From Acidimicrobiales bacterium (GTDB lineage: Bacteria; Actinomycetota; Acidimicrobiia; Acidimicrobiales; AC-9), in contig DATBBR010000064.1 in assembly GCA_036270875.1 (NCBI GenBank), positions 1 through 47,945 of the forward strand: a stretch of DNA of 47,945 bases. The letters run 5' to 3'. Below the pieces are notes generated by a model that was given only the letters and a program-made list of their open reading frames with translations, was not told the DNA's origin and made no database searches. The position numbers were made by a program, and so were the translations under genes. Shown here in pieces: positions 33,847-42,318 of the stretch (position 1 is its first letter; every line of letters begins with the position of its first letter).

Positions 33847-36015
33847 ATGTCCCGGACCGCCCGACACCCGACAGCCATCCGCCTCGACGTGACCGGGCGC
33901 CCGGTCCAGTTGCGCTCGATCGACCTCGACACCTTCTTCCGCCCCCGGAGCGTCGCCGTGGTCGGGGCATCCGACACACCGGGCCGCCCGAACACCGTCA
34001 TGACCCGGAAGATCCGGGGCTGGGCCGAGCGCGCCGGCGCCTCCATCTATGCCGTCAACCCCAACCGGAAGGAGGTCGACGGGCTGCCCAGCGTCCCCAG
34101 CATCCTCGACGTCCCCGTCGACGTCGACCTGGCGGCCATCCTGGTGGGCGAGGCGGTCGACGCCCTCGAGGAGGCGGTCGAGAAGAAGGCGCGGTTCGCG
34201 GTCATCTTCGCCGCCGGCTTCGCCGAGGTGGGCGGCGAGGGCACGCGACTGCAGGCGCGACTCGAGAAGCTGGTGCGGTCGGGCGAGCTCCATCTGCTGG
34301 GCCCCAACACCAATCTCAACGCCTTCGAGACCTTCCGCGACGACCTGCCGCCGCCCAAGATCGCCCTCATCACCCAGAGCGGCCACCAGGGTCGTCCCAT
34401 CTTCCAGGGCCAGGAGCTCGGCATCGCCCTCTCGCACTGGGCCCCGACCGGCAACGAGGTCGACCTCGAGGTCGCCGACTTCATCCGCTACTTCGCCGAT
34501 CAGGACGAGGTCGGTGTCATCGCCGCCTACGTCGAGGGCTTCAAGGACGGGCGCACCCTCATGCTGGCGGCGGACCACGCGGCCAGCAGGGGGGTCCCCA
34601 TCGTCGTGGTGAAGGTGGGCCGGACCGACGAGGGCAGGGACATGGCGATGGCCCATACCGGACACCTGGCGGGATCCGACGCCGTGATCTCGGCGGCGCT
34701 GCGCCAGCTCGGTGTGGTGCGCGTCGACGGCCTTGACGAGCTGCTGGACACCTCGGCAATGCTGGCCCGGAGCAAGCCGCCGTCACGACCCGGGGCCTCG
34801 GGCGCGGCGTCGGTCGGCGTCTGTGTGTACTCCATCTCCGGTGGCACGGGGGCCCACATGGCCGACCTCGTGGCAGCAGCGGGGCTGCGACTTCCCTCCC
34901 TCGCCCCGGCCACCCAGCAGCTGCTGCGCCAATGGATCCCGCCGTACCTGCGGGTCTCCAACCCGGTGGACAACGGCGGCCATCCCGCTGGTGACTGGCG
35001 GGGGCGCAAGATCCTCGACGCCATCGTGTCCGACCCCCGCATCGACGTCGTCATCTGTCCTATCACGGGCGCCCTGCCGTCGATGGGCGAGCGCCTGGCC
35101 CAGGACCTGGTGGACGTGGCCGCCACCACGGACAAGCCCGTGTGCGTCGTGTGGGGCTCCCCCGTCGAGGACGATGTCGCCTACAAGGAGATCCTTCTCG
35201 GGTCGCGGGTACCGGTGTTCCGGACCTTCGCCAACTGTGTGCGGGCGGTGCGGTCCTACGTCGACTACCACGAATTTCGCCGACGCCACGTGTCGCCGTT
35301 CTCACGGCCCGCGATGAAGCCCTCGGCGGCGGCGGGCCGGGCCCGACCGCACCTTCAGCCGGGGGAGGCGCTGTCCGAGCACCGGTCCAAGGCCGTCCTG
35401 GCCGCCTACGGGATTCCCGTCACACGCGAGGTGCTGGCGACCAGCGCAGCCCAGGCCGCTCGGGCCGCCGCCGATCTCGGGCCCGGGGTGGTCATGAAGA
35501 TCAGCTCACCCGACCTCGCCCACAAGGCCGACCTCGGCCTCGTCGAGGTCGATGTGGCCGGCGCCCGCGAGGTGCGCGCCGCCTACGGTCGCCTGCTCGA
35601 GCGGGCCGAGGCGGCGGCGCCCACCGCCGTTCTCGAAGGTGTGCTGGTGTCGGAGCTGGTGACCGGCGGGACCGAGACCGTGCTCGGCGTCGCCGACGAC
35701 CCGCTCTTCGGCCCGACCGTGATGCTCGGCCTCGGCGGCGTCTTCGTGGAGGTCCTGGGCGACGTCACCTTCCGGGTGCCACCGTTCGACCGGGCCGACG
35801 CCCGCCGGATGATGAGCGAGCTCAGGGGGGCGTCCCTCCTGACCGGCGCCCGAGGCCGCCCGCCGGCCGATGTCGGTGCCCTGGTCGACGTCATCATGCG
35901 AGTCCAGCGCCTCGCTGTCGATCTCGCCGGCGAGGTCGCCGAGTTGGACATCAACCCCCTGATCGTGAGACCAAAGGGTGCGGTAGCCGTGGACGCGCTG
36001 GTCGTGTGCCGATGA
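33847..36015 (+). CDS. acyl-CoA synthetase (NDP-forming type, ACD)
   Basis: Forms acyl-CoA from acid, CoA and NTP by a succinyl-CoA-synthetase-like mechanism, with phosphate released and a phospho-His intermediate. 722 residues. Domains: CoA-binding (about 20-130, FFRPRSVAVVGASD, YAVNP), two flavodoxin-like ligase domains with ITQSGHQG and AHTGHLAGSDA (about 165-450), and a C-terminal ATP-grasp domain (about 500-722, GVVMKISSPDLAHKADLG, GLGGVFVEVLGD, ELDINPLIV). ATG 33847 is preferred; ATG 33829 lies inside the operator and conservation begins later still. Probably activates the side-chain or ring acid feeding the downstream hydratase and thiolase genes. Confidence 0.92.
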   Translation: MSRTARHPTAIRLDVTGRPVQLRSIDLDTFFRPRSVAVVGASDTPGRPNTVMTRKIRGWAERAGASIYAVNPNRKEVDGLPSVPSILDVPVDVDLAAILVGEAVDALEEAVEKKARFAVIFAAGFAEVGGEGTRLQARLEKLVRSGELHLLGPNTNLNAFETFRDDLPPPKIALITQSGHQGRPIFQGQELGIALSHWAPTGNEVDLEVADFIRYFADQDEVGVIAAYVEGFKDGRTLMLAADHAASRGVPIVVVKVGRTDEGRDMAMAHTGHLAGSDAVISAALRQLGVVRVDGLDELLDTSAMLARSKPPSRPGASGAASVGVCVYSISGGTGAHMADLVAAAGLRLPSLAPATQQLLRQWIPPYLRVSNPVDNGGHPAGDWRGRKILDAIVSDPRIDVVICPITGALPSMGERLAQDLVDVAATTDKPVCVVWGSPVEDDVAYKEILLGSRVPVFRTFANCVRAVRSYVDYHEFRRRHVSPFSRPAMKPSAAAGRARPHLQPGEALSEHRSKAVLAAYGIPVTREVLATSAAQAARAAADLGPGVVMKISSPDLAHKADLGLVEVDVAGAREVRAAYGRLLERAEAAAPTAVLEGVLVSELVTGGTETVLGVADDPLFGPTVMLGLGGVFVEVLGDVTFRVPPFDRADARRMMSELRGASLLTGARGRPPADVGALVDVIMRVQRLAVDLAGEVAELDINPLIVRPKGAVAVDALVVCR

Positions 36016-36049
36016 CCCACGACGGCGCCTGAACGACGCAAGGAGTGGT

Positions 36050-36898
36050 ATGAGCGAGGACGAGCGGCCGCTCGAAGAGCTGGTTCGCTACCAGGTCGAC
36101 AACGGCGTGGCCCGCATCACCATCGACCGACCGGAGATGGGCAACGCCCTCACGACAGCGATGCGAGACCGGATAGCCGAGCTCTTCGAAGCGGTGTCGG
36201 GGACCCTGGCGGTGCGGTCCGTGCTGCTGTCGGGCACGGGCCGGGCCTTCTGCACCGGCGCCGACCTGCGCGGGCCGCAGGCTCAGGCCCCCCCGATCCC
36301 CGGCAACGAGCGGCCGTCCGGAGCGCCCGAGCGCACCGCCGGCGACGGCGCCCGCATGATCCGGCGGGGATGGCAGCGGCTCATCGCCGCCGTCCTCGAT
36401 GCCGAGAAGCCCGTCGTGTGCGCGTTGAACGGCACGGCGGCGGGCGGCGGCGCCCACCTGGCCCTGGCCTGCGACCTCATCGTCATGGCCGAGGAGGCCC
36501 GCCTCATCGAGGTGTTCGTGCGGCGGGGCATCCTTCCCGACGCCGGTGGCTGCTTCATCCTGCCTCGCATCGTGGGGGTCCAGCGGGCGAAGGAGATCAT
36601 GTTCTTCGGTGACGACGTGAGCGCGGCTGCGGCGGAGCGGATCGGTCTGGTCAACGCCGTCGTGCCCACCTCGGAGCTGGACAAGACGGCGAGCCAGTGG
36701 GCGGAGCGGCTGGCGACCGGGCCCACCAAGGCCATCGCCCTCACCAAATGGCTGCTCAACCGGTCGCTGGACTCAGACCGTTTGACCGCCTTCCAGGAGG
36801 AGTCCTGGGCCCAGGAGGTGGTGACCGGCACGGCGGACTGCATGGAAGGGCGCACCAGCTTCGCGGAGCGGCGCCCCCCCGCATTCAAGGGCTGGTAG
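36050..36898 (+). CDS. enoyl-CoA hydratase/isomerase (crotonase family)
   Basis: A crotonase of 282 residues starting at ATG 36050 behind AAGGAG. The oxyanion-hole segments are FCTGADLRGP (about 67-76) and NGTAAGGGAHLALACDLIV. The second catalytic region RRGILPDAGGCFILPRIVG has Asp where many hydratases have Glu, as in isomerases and some mycobacterial EchA proteins. A Pro-rich insert (QAPPIPGNERPSG) lies after the first motif. It sits 34 bp after the synthetase and 8 bp before the Ltp-type gene, so the three form an operon. Confidence 0.94.
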   Translation: MSEDERPLEELVRYQVDNGVARITIDRPEMGNALTTAMRDRIAELFEAVSGTLAVRSVLLSGTGRAFCTGADLRGPQAQAPPIPGNERPSGAPERTAGDGARMIRRGWQRLIAAVLDAEKPVVCALNGTAAGGGAHLALACDLIVMAEEARLIEVFVRRGILPDAGGCFILPRIVGVQRAKEIMFFGDDVSAAAAERIGLVNAVVPTSELDKTASQWAERLATGPTKAIALTKWLLNRSLDSDRLTAFQEESWAQEVVTGTADCMEGRTSFAERRPPAFKGW

Positions 36899-36906
36899 GA
36901 ACGGCC

Positions 36907-38058
36907 ATGCTGAAGGATCGGGCCGCCATCGTCGGCATCGGCCAGACGCCGTACGCCAAGTCGCTCCCCGGCACGGAGCTGTCGATGGCCTGCCAGGCCA
37001 TCACGGCGGCGTTGCAGGATGCGGGCATCGCGCCCGGCGACGTGGACGCGCTCTCTTCCTACGCGATGGAGCAGAACGTGGAGGTGGAGGTCGCCCGCAA
37101 CGTCGGCATGGGCGACATCACCTACTTCAGCCAGGTCGGCTACGGCGGGGGCGCCGGGTGCGCGGTCGTCGGCCACGCGGCGATGGCGGTGGCGACCGGC
37201 CAGGCCGAGGTGGCCGTGGCCTGGCGATCACGCAAGCGGGGCTCGGCCGCCAGTCGCCCCTGGTCCCAGGTCGCCCCGAGAGTGTCAGGTCCCGGCCAGT
37301 GGTCACGACCCTGGGGCCTGCTGCGCCCGGTCGACGAGATAGCGATGCTGGCCCGGCGCTACATGCACGAGTACGGGGGCACGCGGGACCACCTGGCCAA
37401 CGTGGCGCTGGCCTTCCGCAAGCACGCCAACCGCAACCCGGCCGCAACCATGCACGACAAGACCATGAGCCGCGACGACTACATGGGCGCCCGATGGGTG
37501 TCGGAGCCGCTCTGCCTGTTCGACAACTGCCTGGAGACCGACGGTGCCGTGGCCTGCGTGGTCGTGGCCGCCGAGCGGGCGGTCGACCTTCCGCAGCCGC
37601 CTGTCTACATCCACGCCTTCGGCCAGGGTCTCAACACCCAGCACCAGACGATGACCAACTACCACCGTGACGACCCGCTGACCGGTCCGGCCTGGGCGTG
37701 CAGCCGGGTGCTCTGGCGCAACGCCGACATCGGTCCCGCGGATGTCGACGTGGCCCAGCTCTACGACGCCTTCAGTCCCCTGATACCGCTGTCGCTCGAG
37801 GGCTACGGGTTCTGCAAGCGGGGTGAGGGCGGGGACTTCACCAACGACGGCAACATCGAGTGGCCCGACGGCGACCTCCCGGTGAACACCTCCGGCGGCG
37901 GCATGTCCGAGGCCTACGTCCACGGCTTCAACCTGATCGCCGAGGGCGTGCGTCAGGTGCGCGGCACGTCGACCTCGCAGGTCGCGGGGGCGGAGACCTG
38001 CCTTGTCACCAGTGGAGAGGGCGTCCCGACCAGCGCCCTCCTGCTCCGCCGAGGCTAG
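36907..38058 (+). CDS. Ltp-type thiolase-fold protein (lipid-transfer/aldolase family)
   Basis: 383 residues of the SCP-x/Ltp thiolase class, starting at ATG 36907 (MLKDRAAIVGIGQTPYAK). The nucleophile region is QVGYGGGAGCAVVGHA, less standard than CASG, as in Ltp2-like enzymes that act as retro-aldolases, not condensing thiolases. Further conserved parts are AQLYDAFSPL, VNTSGGGMSEAYVHG and CLVTSGEGVPTSALLL. Ltp2 needs a DUF35 partner; none is adjacent here, and the only DUF35 gene in the window is 28 kb away at 8470. It ends flush against the convergent amidohydrolase (38059). Confidence 0.88.
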   Translation: MLKDRAAIVGIGQTPYAKSLPGTELSMACQAITAALQDAGIAPGDVDALSSYAMEQNVEVEVARNVGMGDITYFSQVGYGGGAGCAVVGHAAMAVATGQAEVAVAWRSRKRGSAASRPWSQVAPRVSGPGQWSRPWGLLRPVDEIAMLARRYMHEYGGTRDHLANVALAFRKHANRNPAATMHDKTMSRDDYMGARWVSEPLCLFDNCLETDGAVACVVVAAERAVDLPQPPVYIHAFGQGLNTQHQTMTNYHRDDPLTGPAWACSRVLWRNADIGPADVDVAQLYDAFSPLIPLSLEGYGFCKRGEGGDFTNDGNIEWPDGDLPVNTSGGGMSEAYVHGFNLIAEGVRQVRGTSTSQVAGAETCLVTSGEGVPTSALLLRRG

Positions 38059-39237
38059 CTACTCCCCCAAGCGGAAGATCCGGGCTGCGTTGGCGCCCAC
38101 GATGCGGCGCCGCTCGTCCCGGTCGATGCTCGACATCATCGAGTCGATCGTCATCCGCGAGTACGGCCAGTCGTTGCCGTGGTGCGGGTAGTCGGACGAC
38201 CACATCATGTTGTCGACCCCGACGCCGTACCGGTTGGCGACGCCGTTGCGATCAGTGATGAAGGTCGCCGACATGTTGCGGAACCAGTAGAAGCTCGGCG
38301 GCTCCTTGATGGGGATGTTGCCCCAGGACCGGTTGCGCCAGTAACGGTCGTCGATCTGCTCGAGGAAGTGCGGGATCCAGCCGACGCCGGTCTCGATCAT
38401 GGCCACGTGCAGCTCGGGGAAGCGCTCGAAGGTGCCGGTGAAGATCAGCTGGCCGATCGTGCTGGGCACGGTCGCGAACACGCCCCCGAGCCCGGCCACG
38501 GCCTTGGCGTTGGCCTTGGCCGCCTTGCCCCCGTAGATGCCGCCGCCGCCCTTGGCGGCGGCCGCCTCCGCCGCCCGCCGCTGGCTCTGGCGGGCGCGCC
38601 GTGACACCAGGTTGATGTGGATGCAGACGGGGATGCCCTCGTCGGAAGCCGCGGCCCAGAACGGGTCGTCGGCATCGGAGATCGAGTCGCCCCCCGAGGG
38701 CCAGCAGGACGTGACGACGCCCTTGAAGCCGCGAGCCTTGGCCTTGCGCAGGGCATCGACGGCGTCGTCGATGCCGGTGGAGGGCATCTGTGCCATCCCG
38801 ATGAGCCGGTCCCGGTCGGGCGCGCTGAACTCCTCCCACAAGAAGTTGTTGTAGGCCTCGATGCCGGCCAGCACGAAGGCGTCGTCCTCGTCGCCGAGGA
38901 AGTGGCCGACGGTGCGCTGAGGCGGGAACAAGACCTCGGCATCGACGCCGTCGATGTCCATGTCGGCCAGCCGCTCGGCTCCTATGTAGCAACCTCGCCT
39001 GGCGTCCTCGTAGGCGACACCTGTCCAGCGGAACTCGTCGAAGGGCTTCCCCGGCGTCGACACCAGACCGATCGGATCAGGGTCTGCACCGCCGGCGAAC
39101 TGCCAGGCGTCGCCCCCGTCGACGTCCTTGACCAGCTTCGGCGCCCTGTCCTGGAGCTCCTTGGGCAGCCAGTTCTGCCAGATGTCCGGAGGCTCGAGGA
39201 TATGGCAGTCGCCGTCGACGATGTCGTACTCGGCCAT
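38059..39237 (-). CDS. amidohydrolase-superfamily protein (amidohydrolase 2, ACMSD-like)
   Basis: A 392-residue TIM-barrel metalloenzyme. ATG 39237 (MAEYDIVDGDCHILEPPDIW) is the family's normal beginning. The first metal motif is DGDCHILE in place of DxHxH. HINL (about 192-195), DIDGVDAEVLFPPQR and SSDYPHHGNDWP complete the barrel's metal and acid positions. An Ala/Lys/Gly-rich insertion (about 200-225, RAAEAAAAKGGGG) is unusual. Members hydrolyse or decarboxylate, often aromatic or ring-derived acids. Divergent from the double CaiB gene with a TGAC-N6-GTCA site between them; substrate unknown. Confidence 0.9.
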   Translation of the reverse strand: MAEYDIVDGDCHILEPPDIWQNWLPKELQDRAPKLVKDVDGGDAWQFAGGADPDPIGLVSTPGKPFDEFRWTGVAYEDARRGCYIGAERLADMDIDGVDAEVLFPPQRTVGHFLGDEDDAFVLAGIEAYNNFLWEEFSAPDRDRLIGMAQMPSTGIDDAVDALRKAKARGFKGVVTSCWPSGGDSISDADDPFWAAASDEGIPVCIHINLVSRRARQSQRRAAEAAAAKGGGGIYGGKAAKANAKAVAGLGGVFATVPSTIGQLIFTGTFERFPELHVAMIETGVGWIPHFLEQIDDRYWRNRSWGNIPIKEPPSFYWFRNMSATFITDRNGVANRYGVGVDNMMWSSDYPHHGNDWPYSRMTIDSMMSSIDRDERRRIVGANAARIFRLGE

Positions 39238-39315
39238 GAGCGGTGACGTCCTCCCGGATCGACTTCCTCGGCCCCACGGTCTCGGAGCGAGGACCCCACC
39301 AAGTCTCCGTCTGCC

Positions 39316-39329
39316 TGACGCGCGTGTCA
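39316..39329. promoter_or_regulatory. TGAC-N6-GTCA operator, amidohydrolase / double CaiB
   Basis: TGAC-GCGCGT-GTCA, 25 bp upstream of ATG 39354 and 79 bp from the divergent start at 39237. A -10-like TATCGT (39342-39347) lies six bases before ATG 39354, which again suggests a leaderless mRNA with the palindrome over the -35 region. Confidence 0.65.
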
Positions 39330-39353
39330 ACTTTCTCCGCCTATCGTTGCGCC

Positions 39354-41678
39354 ATGGCTGAGCGTCTGCTGGAGGGGATCCGGGTGGTCGACGTGGCCGC
39401 CCCGCCGGCCCAGATGACGGGGAGGATCCTCGCCGATCTGGGCGCCGATGTGCTCAAGGTCGAGCCCCCCGGGGGGGACCCGGCGCGCGGCGAGCCCCTG
39501 CGCTTCGCGGCGTGGAACGCGGGGAAGACCTCGGTCGTGCTCGGGCCCGACGACGCCGAGCTGCCCGAGCTGCTCGGGGGCGCCGACGTGGTCATCGAGA
39601 CGCCCGGCTGGCGGGGCGGACCGTCGCTCGACCGGGGACTGGCGCCGTCGGCGGTCTGGGTGAGCATCACACCCTTCGGCCTGCACGGACCGCGAGCCGC
39701 CTGGCGGGCGAGCGACCTGGGCATCATGGCCGCGAGCGGCAACATGTACGCCACCGGGGACGGAGACCGGCCCCCGGTGCGCTGCACTCAGCCGTCGGGC
39801 TACGCGCACCTTGGCTCGGAGGCGGCCATGGCGGTGCTCACCGCTCTCGCCTCGGGTCGGCCCCAGCTGGTCGACGTCGCCGGCCAGGAAGCGGTGATGG
39901 CGGCCGACATGTGCGCGCCGGCGACTTTTGTGCGAACTGGAGCGCGCGGGACACGCCGCGGCGCCAACATCGGACGCAGCCGGGAGATCTGGCCGTGCCG
40001 TGACGGGTTCGTGTCGTTCGGCTTGCGCGGCGGCAAGGCGCGGGTGCCGAGCCTGCAGACGATCACCCGGCTGGTCACCGAGGCGGGCATGGCCACCCCG
40101 GCGCTCACCGAGCGGGACTGGACGACCTACTCGCACGTCACCGCCACCGACGAGGAGCTGGCGGCCATCGAGCGGCCGGTAGCGGCCTACTTCGCCAGCC
40201 GCACGATGGCCGAGCTGTACGAGGTGGCCTGCGAGACGAACCTCATGCTCGCTCCGGCCAACACCCCGCCTCAGATCTACGACAGCGCCCAGCTGACCGC
40301 CCGGGAGATGTTCGGACCGGTGGGCAGCCACGAGCGGTTCCCGCTGCGGTTCGTGCTGGCGCACGGCCCCGATGGGGCGGTGATCCCGGTGACCGCTCGC
40401 GGTCCCGCCCCGGGCGCTCCCGTCGCAGGCGGTCGGCCCGGCTGGACACCACGACGACCGCCGGCGCCTGCACCGGCCCACGGGCCGGCGTGGGCCGGAA
40501 CCAAGATCCTCGAGCTGGGCTCCGGCGCCGCCGGCCCCATCGCGACGCGCTATTTCGCCGAGCACGGCGCGACCGTCATCCGCATCGAGTCCCCGAGCAG
40601 ACCCGACTTCCTGAGGGTGTACGCGCTCGGGCCCGACAATCCCCACGGGCTCGAAGGCTCGACGCTCTTCGACGGGCTCAACCCGGGCAAGCTCAGCGTC
40701 ACCTTGAACCTCAAGCACCCGGATGGTGTCGCCCTGGCCCGTCGCCTGGTGGCCTGGTCGGACGCGGTCGCCGAGAACTTCGCTCCGAAGGCCATGCGCG
40801 CCTTCGGCCTGGACTACGAGCGTCTGGCTGCCGATCGCCCCGACCTGGTCATGGTCAGCGCCTGCCTCAACGGCCAGACCGGCCCCCACCGGGACTACCC
40901 GGGCTTCGGCGGACAGGGGGCAGCCCTGTCCGGCTACAACGCCCTGACCGGGTGGCCGGACCGGGAGCCCGTCGGGCCCTTCGGCACCATCACCGACTCG
41001 CTCTCGCCCCGCTTCGTGGCCACCGCCCTGGCCGCCGGGCTGTTGTACCGGCGGCGAACCGGCCGCGGCGTCTACCTCGACGTGTCCCAGGTGGAGGCGG
41101 CCGTCTACACCCTCTCGCCCTGGCTGCTCGACTTCGCGCACACCGGCGTGGTCGCCGAGCGCGACGGCAACCGGTCGCCAGGCGCGGTCCCCCACGGAGC
41201 CTTTCCCTGCCAGGGCGAGGACCGCTGGGTCGCGCTGGCCGCGTGGGATGACGACGAGTGGGCCCGGCTGGCCGAGCTCATCGGCGTGGATGATCCGTCC
41301 TTGGCGACCCTCGACGCCAGACTGGCGCGCATCGAGGAGGTGGAAGGGGCCGTGGCCCAGTGGACGGGAGCCCGGGCGGTCGACGATGTCGTCGCCACGA
41401 TCCAGAGCCTGGGGATCGAGGCCGTGCCGGTGCAGGACTTCGGCGACGTGGTCGCCGACCCGCAGCTCGCAGCCCGGGGCCACTTCGTCACCCTCACCCA
41501 CCCGGCCATGGGCGAGGGCATCTACGAGCGCAACGGCTTTCGCCTGAGCGACGCCCCCTCCGGCTACACCCGCACGGGGCCGACCCTCGGCCAGGACAAC
41601 GACCACGTGCTGCGGGAGATCCTCGGGCTGAGCACGACCGAGATCGACAAGCTGGCCGCGGACGGCGCCCTCGACTGA
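39354..41678 (+). CDS. double CaiB/BaiF CoA-transferase, first half degenerate
   Basis: 774 residues: two family III CoA-transferase domains in tandem. Domain 1 (about 1-370) begins LLEGIRVVDVAAPPAQM and has GADVLKVEPPGGDP. At the position of the catalytic Asp it reads PSGYAHLG (150-152), so it probably cannot do the reaction. A Pro/Ala linker (about 355-380, RPPAPAPAHGPA) follows. Domain 2 (about 383-774) begins GTKILELGSGAAGP and keeps Asp548 in GTITDSLSPR, then YLDVSQVEAAVY. Family III enzymes are interlocked dimers, so the fusion may be a covalent heterodimer with one active site. ATG 39354 is likely leaderless. Confidence 0.92.
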   Translation: MAERLLEGIRVVDVAAPPAQMTGRILADLGADVLKVEPPGGDPARGEPLRFAAWNAGKTSVVLGPDDAELPELLGGADVVIETPGWRGGPSLDRGLAPSAVWVSITPFGLHGPRAAWRASDLGIMAASGNMYATGDGDRPPVRCTQPSGYAHLGSEAAMAVLTALASGRPQLVDVAGQEAVMAADMCAPATFVRTGARGTRRGANIGRSREIWPCRDGFVSFGLRGGKARVPSLQTITRLVTEAGMATPALTERDWTTYSHVTATDEELAAIERPVAAYFASRTMAELYEVACETNLMLAPANTPPQIYDSAQLTAREMFGPVGSHERFPLRFVLAHGPDGAVIPVTARGPAPGAPVAGGRPGWTPRRPPAPAPAHGPAWAGTKILELGSGAAGPIATRYFAEHGATVIRIESPSRPDFLRVYALGPDNPHGLEGSTLFDGLNPGKLSVTLNLKHPDGVALARRLVAWSDAVAENFAPKAMRAFGLDYERLAADRPDLVMVSACLNGQTGPHRDYPGFGGQGAALSGYNALTGWPDREPVGPFGTITDSLSPRFVATALAAGLLYRRRTGRGVYLDVSQVEAAVYTLSPWLLDFAHTGVVAERDGNRSPGAVPHGAFPCQGEDRWVALAAWDDDEWARLAELIGVDDPSLATLDARLARIEEVEGAVAQWTGARAVDDVVATIQSLGIEAVPVQDFGDVVADPQLAARGHFVTLTHPAMGEGIYERNGFRLSDAPSGYTRTGPTLGQDNDHVLREILGLSTTEIDKLAADGALD

Positions 41679-41686
41679 GGGGTGCC

Positions 41687-42187
41687 TCAGCCGGAGCGGT
41701 GGATGAGGTTCATCCTCGCGGTGAGCACCGGCTCGCCCGTCCGCTCGTCGGTGTAGCGGGTCTCGGAGACGAGGAAGGTCATCGTCTTCCCCTTGCTCTC
41801 CTTCTCGTAGACGTCGGTGATGCGACCCTCGGACGCGAGGACGTCGCCGACCACGACCGGGCGGTGATACTCGAACTCCTGCTCGCCGTGGAGGACCAGG
41901 CCGCCCTTGGCCATGAGGCCCCCGATCACCCTCATGACGGCGCCGCTGTCCACTTCGGGATCCGGGGGCGGCTGGTTCTCGGGGAACGTGCCCCAGTGGG
42001 CCATGGCGAACCCGAAGGTCGGAGGGGCGGGGATCGAGTCGAACCCGGCGTCGACCGCCGTCCGCACGTTCTGATAGACGGGGCTGTCGTCCTTGATCGC
42101 CTTGGCGAAGTTCGACACCGGTCCCCGCTCGACGGCGAGGCGAGACGATCCGGTCTTCTTCCCGATGACGCTCGTGTCAACTGCCAT
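41687..42187 (-). CDS. FAS1-like/MaoC-type dehydratase domain protein
   Basis: 166 residues with a hotdog fold of the FAS1-like dehydratase (MaoC N-terminal) group: IGKKTGSSRLAVERGPVSNF, PAPPTFGFAMAHWG, HGEQEFEYHRPVVVGDVLAS and FLVSETRYTDERTGE. Such domains usually pair with a MaoC domain that carries the Asp-His catalytic pair to make an (R)-specific enoyl-CoA hydratase, as in ChsH1/ChsH2 of steroid side-chain degradation. I see no separate MaoC partner in the window. It starts at ATG 42187, with a TGAC-N6-GTCA site over codons 3-8, and converges with the double CaiB gene 8 bp away. Confidence 0.88.
   Translation of the reverse strand: MAVDTSVIGKKTGSSRLAVERGPVSNFAKAIKDDSPVYQNVRTAVDAGFDSIPAPPTFGFAMAHWGTFPENQPPPDPEVDSGAVMRVIGGLMAKGGLVLHGEQEFEYHRPVVVGDVLASEGRITDVYEKESKGKTMTFLVSETRYTDERTGEPVLTARMNLIHRSG
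42166..42179. promoter_or_regulatory. TGAC-N6-GTCA site overlapping the dehydratase start
   Basis: TGAC-GCTCGT-GTCA is identical in its inner six bases to the site at 30746. It lies within codons 3-8 of the minus-strand dehydratase, 8 bp inside the start codon. It may block early elongation or be a secondary site for the SDR promoter 100 bp away. Overlap with coding sequence means chance is possible. Confidence 0.45.
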
Positions 42188-42280
42188 GCCGTGACGGTAG
42201 GGGCCGCCCTGCGCCCGCCGCAAGCCCGGAGATCACCGTCCGACCCGGTTGCCGACCCTCCGGGACCCCGCCTACGTTTG

Positions 42281-42294
42281 TGACGTACGCGTCA
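42281..42294. promoter_or_regulatory. TGAC-N6-GTCA operator before the first MFE-type SDR
   Basis: TGACG-TACG-CGTCA, five-base perfect arms, ending 24 bp before ATG 42319; the spacing to the start is nearly the same as at 39316. The 131-bp gap 42188-42318 between divergent genes holds this and no other element I can name. Confidence 0.65.
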
Positions 42295-42318
42295 GGTTTT
42301 CAACCGGAGGGTTTCGTG

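Noticed and set aside
39327-41606. 759-codon minus-strand open frame across the double CaiB gene
   Set aside because: Antisense to two well-marked CoA-transferase domains; no domain and shadow-type composition.
42188-42280. Riboswitch or RNA leader before the first MFE-type SDR
   Set aside because: No stable stem series or known aptamer motif; the palindrome at 42281 is DNA-operator-like and lies too close to the start.
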